Source of the DNA: Planctomycetota bacterium
Lineage (GTDB): Bacteria; Planctomycetota; Planctomycetia; Pirellulales; PALSA-1355
NCBI GenBank assembly: GCA_003389325.1
Contig: QQVE01000055.1
Coordinates: 1 to 64,000, forward strand
Length of the DNA: 64,000 nucleotides
Direction of reading: 5' to 3'
Part shown: in pieces, positions 27,444 through 36,596 of the stretch
Layout of the letters: every line of letters starts with the position of its first letter
How positions within the stretch are numbered: position 1 is the first letter of the stretch
Translations under genes and position numbers: made by a program
Notes under the pieces: generated by a model
Database searches by the model: none
Seen by the model: the letters and a program-made list of their open reading frames with translations, nothing else
What the model was told of the DNA's origin: nothing

Positions 27444-27478
27444 GCAAGGCCCGCCGCACTGAACCCAGGAGCCTTGCG

Positions 27479-29632
27479 ATGTATGTCTGCTTGTCACTGC
27501 TTCGCTGTGGATTGATTTTCTCGATCTTACTACTCGCGGTCGCGCCGCTTTCGGCGGCCGACAAGCCGAACATCGTGTTTATTCTGGCCGACGATCTCGG
27601 CTGGACCGATCTGGGCTGTCAGGGATCGAAGTACTATGAGACGCCGCACATCGACCGTCTGGCCGCCGGCGGCATGCGTTTCACCCAGGGATACACCTGC
27701 GGCCCCAACTGCCAGCCGACCCGCGCGGCTCTGATGTCCGGGCAATACGGCCCGCGCACCGGCACCTACACGGTGGGCAGTATCGATCGCTTTGACTGGC
27801 GGAGCCGCTCGTTGCGGCCCGTCGACAACGTCACGGCGCTGCCGCTCGATCGTCAGACGATTGCCGACGCGATGCGAAAGGCCGGCTACGCCACGGGCAT
27901 GTTCGGCAAGTGGCACCTGGGCAACGACGACGAGCATCACCCCTCCAACCGCGGTTTTGACGAGGCGATCGTCAGCGCCGGGCGGCACTTCAAGTTCAAG
28001 ACCAATCCGCGGACCGAGCACGCGAAGGATGCGTACCTGGCCGATTTCCTCACGGAAAAGGCCGTCGACTTTATCCGCCGGCATCGTGAGGAGCCGTTCT
28101 TCCTCTATGTGCCGCACTTCGGCGTTCATTCGCCGTATCAGGCCAAGGACGACTTGAAGGCTCACTTCCGGAAAAAGTCTCCCTCCGGCGGGCACCATGA
28201 CCCGACCTATGCGGCAATCATCGCCAGCGTCGACCAGAGCGTGGGCCGCATCGTCGAGGTACTCGACGAATTGAAGCTATCGGAAAACACGCTCGTGATC
28301 TTCTCCAGCGACAATGGCGGCGTAGGCGGCTACCGACGCGAGGGAGTCGATGCCCGCGACGTGACCGACAACGCACCGTTACGCGGCGGCAAGGGAATGC
28401 TCTACGAAGGCGGGGTGCGCGTGCCGTACATCTTTCGTTGGCCCGGCGTCGTGGCCGAAGACGCGCTTTGCGACGAGCCGATCAACAGCGTGGATCTCTA
28501 CCCTACGCTCGTCGAGATTACCGGCGGCACGCCACCGGTCCTGGAGCTGGATGGGGTCAGCTACCGCAGGCTGCTGGCTTCCGGCGGCGCAGCGACGCTG
28601 TCGCGCGACGCTATCTATTGGCATTTTCCCGGCTACCTCGGTTCCAAGAACGACACGTGGCGCACGACACCCGTGGGCGTTGTACGCTCCGGCGACTGGA
28701 AGCTGATGGAATTCTTCGAGGACGGGCATCACGAACTGTACAACCTGGCCGACGATCCTGGCGAGGAGCACGACCTGGCGGCGAAGATGCCCGAGAAAGT
28801 TCGTAGTCTGCAGCAGCGCTTAGCTGTCTGGCGCAAGGATGTGGGAGCCGAGATGCCGACGCCGCACAAGCGTGCGGCAAAACGAACGAAGCAGGGTACG
28901 GGCCTGCACGCCGTGCAGTGCGAGGGCAGCTATCCCGGTCACCTGCAAGGCGTCTGCACGGACGAAGCGGCCCGTGCCATCTATTGGTCGTTCACGACGG
29001 TGCTGGTGCGATCCGACCCCGATGGCCGCGTTGTCAAGCAAGTCGACGTGGCCAACCACCACGGCGACTTGTGCTTCGTCGACGGCAAGCTTTACGTCGC
29101 GGTGAACCTGGGGCAGTTCAATCGACCTGCAGGTCAGGCCGACTCTTGGGTCTACGTTTACGATGCCCAAACGCTCGCGGAGCTTGCCCGGCACCCCGTG
29201 CCCGAAGTAGTGCACGGTGCCGGCGGAATCGGCTTCCGCGACGGACGCTTTTTCGTTGTCGGTGGTCTGCCGCCGGACATCGACGAGAACTACGTCTACG
29301 AGTACGACCCTGCCTTCAAATTTCGCAAGCGGCACGTGCTGGACTCGGGCTACACGCTGATGGGGATTCAGACCACGGCCTTCGCCGATGGCCATTGGTG
29401 GTTCGGTTGCTACGGTAATCCGAAGGTGCTGCTCAAGGCCGATCCGTCGTTTGAACTTGTCGGGCGGTGGCACCGAGATGCCTCGCTGGGGATTGTGGCC
29501 GCCCGCGACGGCAAGCTGCTGGTCGGCCGTGGCGGACGGAAGGAGAAAAAGCACTACACGGGGGCGGTCGAGGTGGCCGTTCCCGACGCCGAGCACGGCC
29601 TGCGCGTGATACAGGCCATCGAGCCGAACTAA
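27479..29632 (+). CDS. Sulfatase fused to a C-terminal propeller-like domain
   Basis: The 717-residue protein has a signal peptide ('LIFSILLLAVAPLSAADK'). The first 460 residues are a type I sulfatase: metal ligands in 'FILADDLGWTDLG' (Asp38, Asp39), signature 'CQPTRAALMSGQYGPRTG' with Cys78 as formylglycine precursor (Thr instead of Ser at the fourth position, as in many arylsulfatases), 'GMFGKWHLGN' and 'VIFSSDNGGVGGY'. After 'KRAAKRTKQ' follow about 250 residues absent from ordinary sulfatases, with blade-like strands such as 'GDLCFVDGKLYVAVNLGQ', 'SWVYVYDAQTLAELA' and 'DENYVYEYDPAF', resembling a beta-propeller or sugar-binding unit. One uninterrupted frame covers both parts, so this is a real fusion. 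It should cleave sulfate esters outside the cytoplasm; the extra domain may bind the polymer. Confidence 0.85.
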   Translation: MYVCLSLLRCGLIFSILLLAVAPLSAADKPNIVFILADDLGWTDLGCQGSKYYETPHIDRLAAGGMRFTQGYTCGPNCQPTRAALMSGQYGPRTGTYTVGSIDRFDWRSRSLRPVDNVTALPLDRQTIADAMRKAGYATGMFGKWHLGNDDEHHPSNRGFDEAIVSAGRHFKFKTNPRTEHAKDAYLADFLTEKAVDFIRRHREEPFFLYVPHFGVHSPYQAKDDLKAHFRKKSPSGGHHDPTYAAIIASVDQSVGRIVEVLDELKLSENTLVIFSSDNGGVGGYRREGVDARDVTDNAPLRGGKGMLYEGGVRVPYIFRWPGVVAEDALCDEPINSVDLYPTLVEITGGTPPVLELDGVSYRRLLASGGAATLSRDAIYWHFPGYLGSKNDTWRTTPVGVVRSGDWKLMEFFEDGHHELYNLADDPGEEHDLAAKMPEKVRSLQQRLAVWRKDVGAEMPTPHKRAAKRTKQGTGLHAVQCEGSYPGHLQGVCTDEAARAIYWSFTTVLVRSDPDGRVVKQVDVANHHGDLCFVDGKLYVAVNLGQFNRPAGQADSWVYVYDAQTLAELARHPVPEVVHGAGGIGFRDGRFFVVGGLPPDIDENYVYEYDPAFKFRKRHVLDSGYTLMGIQTTAFADGHWWFGCYGNPKVLLKADPSFELVGRWHRDASLGIVAARDGKLLVGRGGRKEKKHYTGAVEVAVPDAEHGLRVIQAIEPN

Positions 29633-29760
29633 CCGGTCTTTCTTTCCTCGGGGGTCATTCACGCCCCGAACTCTGCTGCGCCCTACGCTTTAGCTGGGAC
29701 GGTCCGCACCCGCTGCGCCGCGTGCGATGCCGTGGCTGCTTGCAAATGGCGGGAGGAAGG

Positions 29761-30915
29761 ATGGCCGGCGCGACTCAACTCGAGCCCAGTCTTGATCCGG
29801 CGGCGGAACCAAGCCGCTTCTCGGGGCACATGCCCACGCTGGATGGCATTCGGGGACTGGCGATCCTCGCCGTGACGCTCTACCGCTTCAACATCGGTCC
29901 GGCATACGACGACTTCCCCGGCAACCTGTTGTTCGGAGTTCTCGGTCACGGCGACTTGGGCGTCGACCTGTTCTTCGTGCTCTCGGGCTTCCTCATCACG
30001 GGCATCCTGTTCGACGCCAAGCAGCACGCATACTACTTCCGCAATTTCTACGTGCGGCGCGCGCTGCGGATCTTTCCACTGTACTACGGCTTCCTGCTGG
30101 TGATGCTGGTGGTGTTGCCCTTCGCGTTCGGCTCGCGCGGCGAGTTGTTTCCCGAGGCTACGGAAAACCAGGCGTGGCTGTGGACCTACTGCGCCAATTT
30201 CCTGATGGGCATCCGCAACGAGTGGTGCCTGGGATCGTTCGAGCATTTCTGGTCGCTGGCGATCGAGGAACAGTTTTATCTCGTGTGGCCGCTGCTCATC
30301 CTTCTGTGCTCTCGGCGACAGGCGATGATCGCATCGTTAGCGGCAGTAGCTTTTTCGATCCTGGGCCGGATCGTCTGGATTCGCAGTGGAGGTGGCGACG
30401 CGGCCGTCGAGCTATTTACATTCTTCCGCTTCGACGGCTTGGGGCTGGGAGCCTTCTTGGCTCTCTACGTTCGCGGGCCAGCGCAGTGCTTGCCGCCGTC
30501 GCGCTGGGCACGCGTCTCGGTAGCGGGGTGCGCCGCCGGCGTCGTAGGCGCGATTCTGCTAGAGCGGCGTCTGTGGGGGCTCAACCTGGCGCTGGTGGCG
30601 GGATTCTGCGCGGCACTGTTGATCTTGGCGCTGGCTTCCACGCCGGACTCTCGCTGGGGACGTTTGTGGCGATCGCGAGCGTTGGCGTTCTTCGGCAAGT
30701 ACAGCTATGCGATGTACGTCTTCCAGCTACCGCTCATCGTTTTGATGGCGCCTATTCTCACCGCCGAGGGCTTGTGCGCGAGCCTGGGTTCGGTGTTCTT
30801 GGGCCGCATGACGTACATTGCCCTGATGACGTCCGTGACGACGGCGTGTGCCTACTTGAGCTGGCATCTCTACGAGAAGCACTTCCTCAAGCTCAAACGG
30901 TACTTCCCGACGTAG
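29761..30915 (+). CDS. Acyltransferase family 3 (OafA-like) membrane protein
   Basis: The 384-residue protein has about ten membrane helices and fits acyltransferase-3 (PF01757), which moves acetyl or other acyl groups onto surface sugars. Landmarks are 'TLDGIRGLAILAV', 'GDLGVDLFFVLSGFLITGIL', 'FYVRRALRIFPLYYGFLL', 'FWSLAIEEQFYLVWPLLI' and 'FGKYSYAMYVFQLPLIV'. The start at 29761 was chosen because 'gggaggaagg' precedes it; an ATG five codons earlier is possible. One oddity: the residue in helix 1 that is normally a histidine ('LYHF' in most relatives, held to be essential) is Arg42 here ('LYRF'). A relaxed or lost transferase activity is possible. The gene's last 23 bases overlap the convergent sterol desaturase-like gene. 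Confidence 0.85.
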   Translation: MAGATQLEPSLDPAAEPSRFSGHMPTLDGIRGLAILAVTLYRFNIGPAYDDFPGNLLFGVLGHGDLGVDLFFVLSGFLITGILFDAKQHAYYFRNFYVRRALRIFPLYYGFLLVMLVVLPFAFGSRGELFPEATENQAWLWTYCANFLMGIRNEWCLGSFEHFWSLAIEEQFYLVWPLLILLCSRRQAMIASLAAVAFSILGRIVWIRSGGGDAAVELFTFFRFDGLGLGAFLALYVRGPAQCLPPSRWARVSVAGCAAGVVGAILLERRLWGLNLALVAGFCAALLILALASTPDSRWGRLWRSRALAFFGKYSYAMYVFQLPLIVLMAPILTAEGLCASLGSVFLGRMTYIALMTSVTTACAYLSWHLYEKHFLKLKRYFPT

Positions 30916-32251
30916 GCCGTCGTTCGCTCGCCGCGGCTGGTTCGATCGCGTGCCACGACGGAGGAGTTCCAGCGTCGATGTCTGTCGCGCTGCGAAACGC
31001 ACGCCGATAGAGAAGCAGCCACACGGCCGAGCCGATCGAATAGACCGCGACGCCTGCCGTGACAACCGAGGCTGTCGGCTGCGGGGCAAACCACAGCCAG
31101 GCTGCCAGCGGCAACACGGCCAGCCATGCCACCGTGAGCGGCAAGCTCCAGTTCTTTCTCTCGAGAATGCCACCCAGGTTCAGCAGCGACCACAGGACGA
31201 GTGCGGCCGGACCGGCAATCGACCCCAGCGGCGCCTGCTGGTCGGAGAGCACCAACACGCCAACGGCCAAGGCTAGTGTCATGGTGAATTGCACGAGGAC
31301 GAAGAGATTGAGCGCCAGCGGCAAAAGCGGGTCGAACTTCTTGACAGTGGCGCGCGTGACTTGTCCGGCGCGGGGCCCCTCGGGCAGTCCCGGAGGCGTC
31401 CAGCCCAGGGGCATGAACCAGATCTTCACTTTGTCGCGCCAACGCGGTGCGCGGTAGGCATCGTAGGCCAACTCTGCCCAGGCGTGGAAATTGGCCCACA
31501 GTGGGTTCCAACTGTGCAGCGGTTTGGTGATTCCGTAGACGGGCTGTTCCTCTTCCGGTTGAAACGTGCCGAACATGCGGTCCCAGATGATGAACATGCC
31601 GGCGTAGTTCTTGTCGAGATACTTCGGGTTGCGGGCATGGTGCACGCGATGGTGCGAGGGCGTGTTGAGTATCCACTCCAGCGGCCCCAGCTTGCCGATG
31701 GCCTCGGTATGCACCCAGAACTGGTAGAGCAGATTGATGGCGGCCATCGCCAGATACCAGGCAGGCGGGAAGCCGATCAGCGCCAGCGGCAGGTAGAACA
31801 CCCAGGAGAAGCAGCCCTCGAAGGCGCTTTGCCGCAGTGCCACGGTGAGGTTGTATTCCTCGCTCTGATGATGCACGACGTGCGTCGCCCAGGGGGCAGC
31901 ATACTCGTGGGCGATCCGGTGGAACCAGTAAAAGCCCAGGTCCACGCCTAGCATCAGCCCTAGCGCCGCGACCCACTTCATCGCCGGAGGCGCACTCAGG
32001 ATGTCGAAGAAACGATAGTTCTCGAACAGGTAGACGTAGCCGGCAAACAGCAAGCCCTTGAGAAAGATGCCCACAATCTGGTCAATGATCCCGCAGCTCA
32101 GATCGTTGATCGAATCGTTGAAGCGATAGAGCCGCTTGTGCTGAACCAGGCCGGCGACGAACTCGACGCCGATCAGCAGGAAGAAAAACGGCACCGCCAG
32201 CGTGACGTAGTTGATATTCGAACCGAGGATCGTGTCGACGAGCGTACCCAT
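30893..32251 (-). CDS. Sterol desaturase / fatty acid hydroxylase superfamily protein
   Basis: The 452-residue integral membrane protein carries the histidine clusters of the di-iron hydroxylase superfamily (PF04116): 'HRIAHE' at 111-116, 'HVVHH' at 124-128 and 'HHRVHHARNP' near 205. The 'NPKYLDKNYAGMFIIWDRMFGTF' stretch is typical of alkylglycerol-monooxygenase-like members. Membrane helices flank the catalytic region, and four more hydrophobic segments follow at the C-terminus ('LLPLALNLFVLVQFTMTLAL' onward). It should hydroxylate or desaturate a lipid; the substrate is unknown. The ATG at 32251 was chosen because the protein then begins directly before the first helix; the frame is open to 32389. 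It is divergent from the PSD1 gene and overlaps the acyltransferase gene tail to tail. Confidence 0.85.
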   Translation of the reverse strand: MGTLVDTILGSNINYVTLAVPFFFLLIGVEFVAGLVQHKRLYRFNDSINDLSCGIIDQIVGIFLKGLLFAGYVYLFENYRFFDILSAPPAMKWVAALGLMLGVDLGFYWFHRIAHEYAAPWATHVVHHQSEEYNLTVALRQSAFEGCFSWVFYLPLALIGFPPAWYLAMAAINLLYQFWVHTEAIGKLGPLEWILNTPSHHRVHHARNPKYLDKNYAGMFIIWDRMFGTFQPEEEQPVYGITKPLHSWNPLWANFHAWAELAYDAYRAPRWRDKVKIWFMPLGWTPPGLPEGPRAGQVTRATVKKFDPLLPLALNLFVLVQFTMTLALAVGVLVLSDQQAPLGSIAGPAALVLWSLLNLGGILERKNWSLPLTVAWLAVLPLAAWLWFAPQPTASVVTAGVAVYSIGSAVWLLLYRRAFRSATDIDAGTPPSWHAIEPAAASERRPTSGSTV

Positions 32252-32406
32252 GGCGCAGTGGACGCGTGGACGATGGATTGGATGGCAGCTTCGATTTTCA
32301 GTCGTCTCGCCGCGAGCGTCAACTGCGCGAGACGAATCGTCCAAGAGGCGGTCTGGTGGGGAGTGCTGAATCGCCTCAGCAACGCGCACAATCGCACGGC
32401 GCGCGG

Positions 32407-32435
32407 TTGATGGGCCGTTGCGGAGCGGCTAGAAT
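32407..32435 (+). promoter_or_regulatory. Candidate promoter of the PSD1-DUF1501 operon
   Basis: TTGATG (32407-32412) and TAGAAT (32430-32435) are 17 bases apart and match the housekeeping consensus at 4 and 5 of 6 positions. The start codon of the PSCyt1/PSD1 gene is 57 bases downstream of the -10 hexamer. Confidence 0.55.
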
Positions 32436-32492
32436 CGCGAGCAGCAATGGCGCGTTTGTCCTGCCACCCCGCATCCCCCCCGCGGTCCCGCC

Positions 32493-35105
32493 ATGAAGCA
32501 ATTGTTCACCGTTGTCTGCCTGCTGCTCGCGCCGGCTTCTCTGTTAGCCGCCTCACCCGAGTCCGAGCCGATTCGCTTCGAGGCCGAAGTGCGCCCGATT
32601 CTCAAGGCTCACTGTTGGGGCTGTCACGGCGAAGAAGAGGGGGTTGAGGGCGGACTGGATGCGCGTTTGGCGCGCTTTCTCGTCGCTGGCGGGGATTCCG
32701 GGCCGGCGATCGAGCCCGGCAATCACGCCGACAGCCTGCTGTACCAGCGAATTGCCAGCGGTGAGATGCCCCCGGGCGACAAGGTGCTCTCGCCCGAGGA
32801 CATCGAGGTCGTGGGCCGCTGGATCGATGCGGGCGCGAAGACGGCGCGGCCCGAGCCCGAGGCGTTGGCTGAGGGCGATGTCTTCACTCTCGAGGAGCGA
32901 TCCCATTGGTCGTTTCAGCCGATCGGGCGACCGCCCGTTCCGGAGGTCGGCCGCGGAGACCTCGTAGCTTCGCCGATCGACGCGTTCCTGCTGGCGAAGC
33001 TGGAAGATCGGCAACTGAGCTTGGCGCCCACGGCCGACCGGGCGACCCTGATCCGCCGGTTGCACTTCGACCTGACCGGCTTGCCGCCGACGCCGGAGGA
33101 AGTACAAGCCTTTGTCGATGATCCGGCTCCCGACGCCTACGAGCAGTTAGTCGACCGGTTGTTGGCTTCGCCCGCCTACGGCGAGCGCTGGGCGCGCCAC
33201 TGGCTCGACGTTGCCGGCTACGCCGACAGCAACGGCTACAACGCGAAGGACTCGGAGCGCAAGTGGGCCTACAAGTATCGCGACTACGTCATTCGATCAC
33301 TCAATCGCGACAAACCGTGGAGCGAGTTTTTGGTTGAGCAGCTTGCCGGCGACGAATTGCTTGCACCGCCCTATGCGAACCTGTCGCCCGAGCAAGCCGA
33401 CTGCTTGATTGCCACCGGCATGTTGCGGATGGCCCCCGACGGCACGGGAACCTCCGGTGCCGACGAGAACCTGGCTCGCAACGACGTGATCGCCGAGACC
33501 ATCAAGATCGTATCGACGTCGATGCTCGGGATGTCGGTGGGTTGTGCGCAATGTCATGCACATCGCTACGACCCGATCTCGCACGAAGACTACCATCGTC
33601 TGCGCGCGTTGTTCGAACCTGCCTACGATTGGCAGAATTGGCGCAACGAGAATGCCCGGTTGGTTTCCCTTTGGACGGATGAGACACGGGCCGAAGCGAA
33701 GGCGGTCGACGAGGAACTCGCCGACATCGCAAAGCGCCGCAACGAAGAGCTCGACGAGATCGTCGCCGACACTTTCGAGCGCGAGTTGGCCAAGCTACCT
33801 GACGAGATCCAGCCCGATGCACGCGCGGCGCGCGAAACGGCCGCGGACGAACGTAGCGACGAGCAAGAGCAGCTCATCAAGGAATACCGTTTCTTGAACG
33901 TCAACCGCGGTTCGGTCTATCTCTATCTGCCCGATCGGCTGCGCGGCCACAAGAAGAAGTGGGACGACCTGACCGCCGAGACGCAAGCGAAACGGCCGGC
34001 CGAGGACATGGTGCGCTGCCTGACCGAGGTGCCGGGCAAGATCCCGCCCACGAAGCTGTTTGCCCGCGGCGACTTCAACAACCCCAAGCAGGAGGTTCTG
34101 CCAGGCGAGTTGGCCGTGCTCAACGCCGACGGATGGGAAATTCCCGCCGACGACCCGGAGATTTCCACCAGCGGTCGCCGGCTGGCCTACGCGCGGCACC
34201 TGACCGACGGCGAGCATCCGCTCGTGGCTCGCGTGCTGGTCAATCGCTTCTGGCTGCACCTGTTCGGCAGGGGTCTCGTGGCCACGCCTGCGGACTTTGG
34301 CACCCAGGGCGAGCCGCCGACGCACCCCGAGTTGCTCGACTGGCTGGCCGACGATTTCATGCGCGGCGGCTGGAAGCTGAAACGCTTCGTGCGTCAGGTC
34401 GTCCTGTCCACGGCCTACCGCCAGTCGTCGGTGCGCCGCGAGGAACTCGACGCGGTCGATCCAGAGAACGCGATGCTGGGCCGCATGAGCGTCCGCCGGA
34501 TGGAGGCCGAGACGATTCGCGACTGGCTGCTGGCCACCTGCGATCGGCTGTCGAGCAAGATGTACGGACCGCCCGTGCCGGTGATGCCCGACGAAGTGGG
34601 GCAGGTCGTAGTTGGCGTCGACACGCGCGATTCGGCGGGACGCCCAACGGGCAAGGTCGTGCCGTTGGGCGACGACGAGTTCCGCCGCAGCATCTACGTG
34701 CAGGTGCGCCGTTCGATGCCGCTGGGCATGCTCGAGCCGTTCGATCTGCCGGTGATGACTCCGAACTGCGAGCAGCGCTCGACTTCAACCGTGGCCCCGC
34801 AGTCGCTGTTGATGATGAATAGTGCGTTCGTTGTCGACCAGTCGCGGGCCATGGCTCGACGTATCGAGCGAGAAGTCGGCGACAACCCGGTGCAGCAGTT
34901 CGAGCGAGCGTGGTTGTTGGCCTACTCCCGCCCACCGAGCGAGTCCGAATGCGCTACGGGGACGGCATTCTTGGCCGCACAGACGGCGGCTTTGGAAGCT
35001 GACCCGCCGGCCGATGCCAAGGAGATGGGGACACCCGCCCAGGCGGCGCTGGCTCACCTGTGTCACGCGCTGCTGATCTCCAACGAATTCCTCTACGTGG
35101 ACTGA
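32493..35105 (+). CDS. PSCyt1-DUF1549-DUF1553 (PSD1) exported cytochrome protein
   Basis: The 870-residue protein has the planctomycete-specific order of domains. A signal peptide is followed by a PSCyt1 cytochrome-like domain (PF07635) with haem motif CWGCH at 41-45 and 'SGEMPPGDKVLSPEDI'. Next is PSCyt2/DUF1549 (PF07583; about 145-360; 'LIRRLHFDLTGLPPTPEE', 'RWARHWLDVAGYADSNGY') with a second CAQCH at 351-355, and then a helical charged linker. Last is PSD1/DUF1553 (PF07587; about 600-850; 'HPLVARVLVNRFWLHLFGRG', 'LSTAYRQSSVRR'). It is thought to act with DUF1501 proteins in the envelope, probably in electron transfer during polymer breakdown; no biochemistry is established. The DUF1501 gene follows after eight bases. 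Confidence 0.9.
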   Translation: MKQLFTVVCLLLAPASLLAASPESEPIRFEAEVRPILKAHCWGCHGEEEGVEGGLDARLARFLVAGGDSGPAIEPGNHADSLLYQRIASGEMPPGDKVLSPEDIEVVGRWIDAGAKTARPEPEALAEGDVFTLEERSHWSFQPIGRPPVPEVGRGDLVASPIDAFLLAKLEDRQLSLAPTADRATLIRRLHFDLTGLPPTPEEVQAFVDDPAPDAYEQLVDRLLASPAYGERWARHWLDVAGYADSNGYNAKDSERKWAYKYRDYVIRSLNRDKPWSEFLVEQLAGDELLAPPYANLSPEQADCLIATGMLRMAPDGTGTSGADENLARNDVIAETIKIVSTSMLGMSVGCAQCHAHRYDPISHEDYHRLRALFEPAYDWQNWRNENARLVSLWTDETRAEAKAVDEELADIAKRRNEELDEIVADTFERELAKLPDEIQPDARAARETAADERSDEQEQLIKEYRFLNVNRGSVYLYLPDRLRGHKKKWDDLTAETQAKRPAEDMVRCLTEVPGKIPPTKLFARGDFNNPKQEVLPGELAVLNADGWEIPADDPEISTSGRRLAYARHLTDGEHPLVARVLVNRFWLHLFGRGLVATPADFGTQGEPPTHPELLDWLADDFMRGGWKLKRFVRQVVLSTAYRQSSVRREELDAVDPENAMLGRMSVRRMEAETIRDWLLATCDRLSSKMYGPPVPVMPDEVGQVVVGVDTRDSAGRPTGKVVPLGDDEFRRSIYVQVRRSMPLGMLEPFDLPVMTPNCEQRSTSTVAPQSLLMMNSAFVVDQSRAMARRIEREVGDNPVQQFERAWLLAYSRPPSESECATGTAFLAAQTAALEADPPADAKEMGTPAQAALAHLCHALLISNEFLYVD

Positions 35106-35113
35106 GCGAAACC

Positions 35114-36568
35114 ATGTCGCACTTCACGCGTCGCCATTTCCTTCACCAGCAGGCATTTGGATTGGGCGGCCTCGCACTGGCTTGGCTGCTCGAACAGGAG
35201 CGTGCCGACGCCGCCCCGGCCAAGCCCGAGTTGGAACGCAAGACGTTCGACGTGCTGCCACGCCCGCCGGCTACGACTCCGCAGGCGACGGCCATGATCT
35301 CGATGTTCATGCAGGGCGGCCCGAGCCACATCGATCTGTTCGATCCCAAGCCGGAGCTCACCAAGCGGCATCTGCAGACGTTCACCGGTGACATCAAGTA
35401 CGACAACGCTGCCGAGGCCAGTGCCAAGCTGTTTGGCAGCCCGTGGAAATTTTCGCACTACGGCGAGTGCGGCATGGAGCTCAGCGAACTCGTGCCCCAC
35501 CTGGGCGAAGTCGCCGACGACATCTGCCTCATCCGATCAATGCACACCGGCGTCAACAACCACGGGCAATCAATCAACGCTCTGAATACGGGCCACTTCC
35601 TGCCGGGGCGTCCGGCGCTGGGATCATGGGTTACCTACGCGCTCGGTTCCCAGAGCAAGAACTTGCCTGCGTTCGTCGTGCTGACCGACCCGAGCGGCTT
35701 GCCGGTGCTAGGCGTGGAAAACTGGAGCAATGGCTGGCTGCCGTCGCTGTACCAGGGCACCGTTGTGCGGCCGCACGAGCCGCGCATTTTGAACCTCGAT
35801 CCCCCGCAGTCGCTGCGCGGACCGGCGCAGAGGCGGTTCTTGTCCTACTTGGACAAGCTCAACCAGGGCCACCTCGAACGCCATCCCGACGAGCAGGATC
35901 TCTCGGCCCGCATTCACAGCTATGAACTAGCCGCGCGGATGCAGGTGGCCGCCAAAGAAGCCCTGGATATCTCGGGCGAGACAGAAGCCACACACAAGCT
36001 GTACGGCATCGACGCCGATGAGACGCGCGACTACGGCACGCGCTGCTTGATCGCGCGCCGTTTGATCGAGCGCGGCGTGCGTTTCGTACAGATTCACACG
36101 GGCAATCAGACCTGGGATCATCACGGCAACATCGAGAAGTCGCTGCCCAACGTCTGCCGCAAGACCGACAAGCCGGCCGCCGCGCTGGTCAAAGACCTCA
36201 AGCAGCGCGGGCTGCTCGACACGACACTGGTGCACTGGGGCGGCGAGATGGGGCGTCTGCCGGTGATTCAAAACGAAAAGAACATCGGACGCGACCACAA
36301 CACCTACGGCTTCAGCATGTGGCTGGCCGGTGGTGGGACCAAAGGCGGTCACGTCCACGGGACCACCGACGAGTTGGGGCACAAGGCCGTGGACGACGTC
36401 GTCAACCACTTCGACTACCACGCCACCCTGCTGCACTTGTTGGGGCTCGAGCGCGAGGCAGTGACCTTCACACGCCCCAGTGGGACCGGCAGCCTGGTCG
36501 AGGCCGCCGATGCCCGCATCGTGTGGGAGATTCTCAATCGCGGGCCGGACGCCTCGGCGCCGGCCTGA
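35114..36568 (+). CDS. DUF1501 domain protein with Tat-type signal
   Basis: The 484-residue protein begins 'MSHFTRRHFLHQQAFGLGG', a twin-arginine export signal, so it is likely exported folded. The remainder is DUF1501 (PF07394), a sulfatase/alkaline-phosphatase-superfamily fold: 'ISMFMQGGPSHIDLFDPKPE', 'HTGVNNHGQSINALNTGHF', 'RFVQIHTGNQTWDHHGNIEK' and 'LVHWGGEMGRLPV', with many conserved His and Asp residues that could bind metal. The start at 35114 lies eight bases after the PSD1 gene stop. An earlier in-frame start inside the PSD1 gene would spoil the Tat signal. The PSD1-DUF1501 gene pair occurs in many copies in planctomycete genomes. Confidence 0.9.
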   Translation: MSHFTRRHFLHQQAFGLGGLALAWLLEQERADAAPAKPELERKTFDVLPRPPATTPQATAMISMFMQGGPSHIDLFDPKPELTKRHLQTFTGDIKYDNAAEASAKLFGSPWKFSHYGECGMELSELVPHLGEVADDICLIRSMHTGVNNHGQSINALNTGHFLPGRPALGSWVTYALGSQSKNLPAFVVLTDPSGLPVLGVENWSNGWLPSLYQGTVVRPHEPRILNLDPPQSLRGPAQRRFLSYLDKLNQGHLERHPDEQDLSARIHSYELAARMQVAAKEALDISGETEATHKLYGIDADETRDYGTRCLIARRLIERGVRFVQIHTGNQTWDHHGNIEKSLPNVCRKTDKPAAALVKDLKQRGLLDTTLVHWGGEMGRLPVIQNEKNIGRDHNTYGFSMWLAGGGTKGGHVHGTTDELGHKAVDDVVNHFDYHATLLHLLGLEREAVTFTRPSGTGSLVEAADARIVWEILNRGPDASAPA

Positions 36569-36596
36569 CGACGCCTTAACTTAAAGGCCGCGTCCG

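Noticed and set aside
36569..36596. Short palindrome between DUF1501 and phosphoketolase ends as a bidirectional terminator
   Set aside because: Only about five base pairs and no T-run on either strand.
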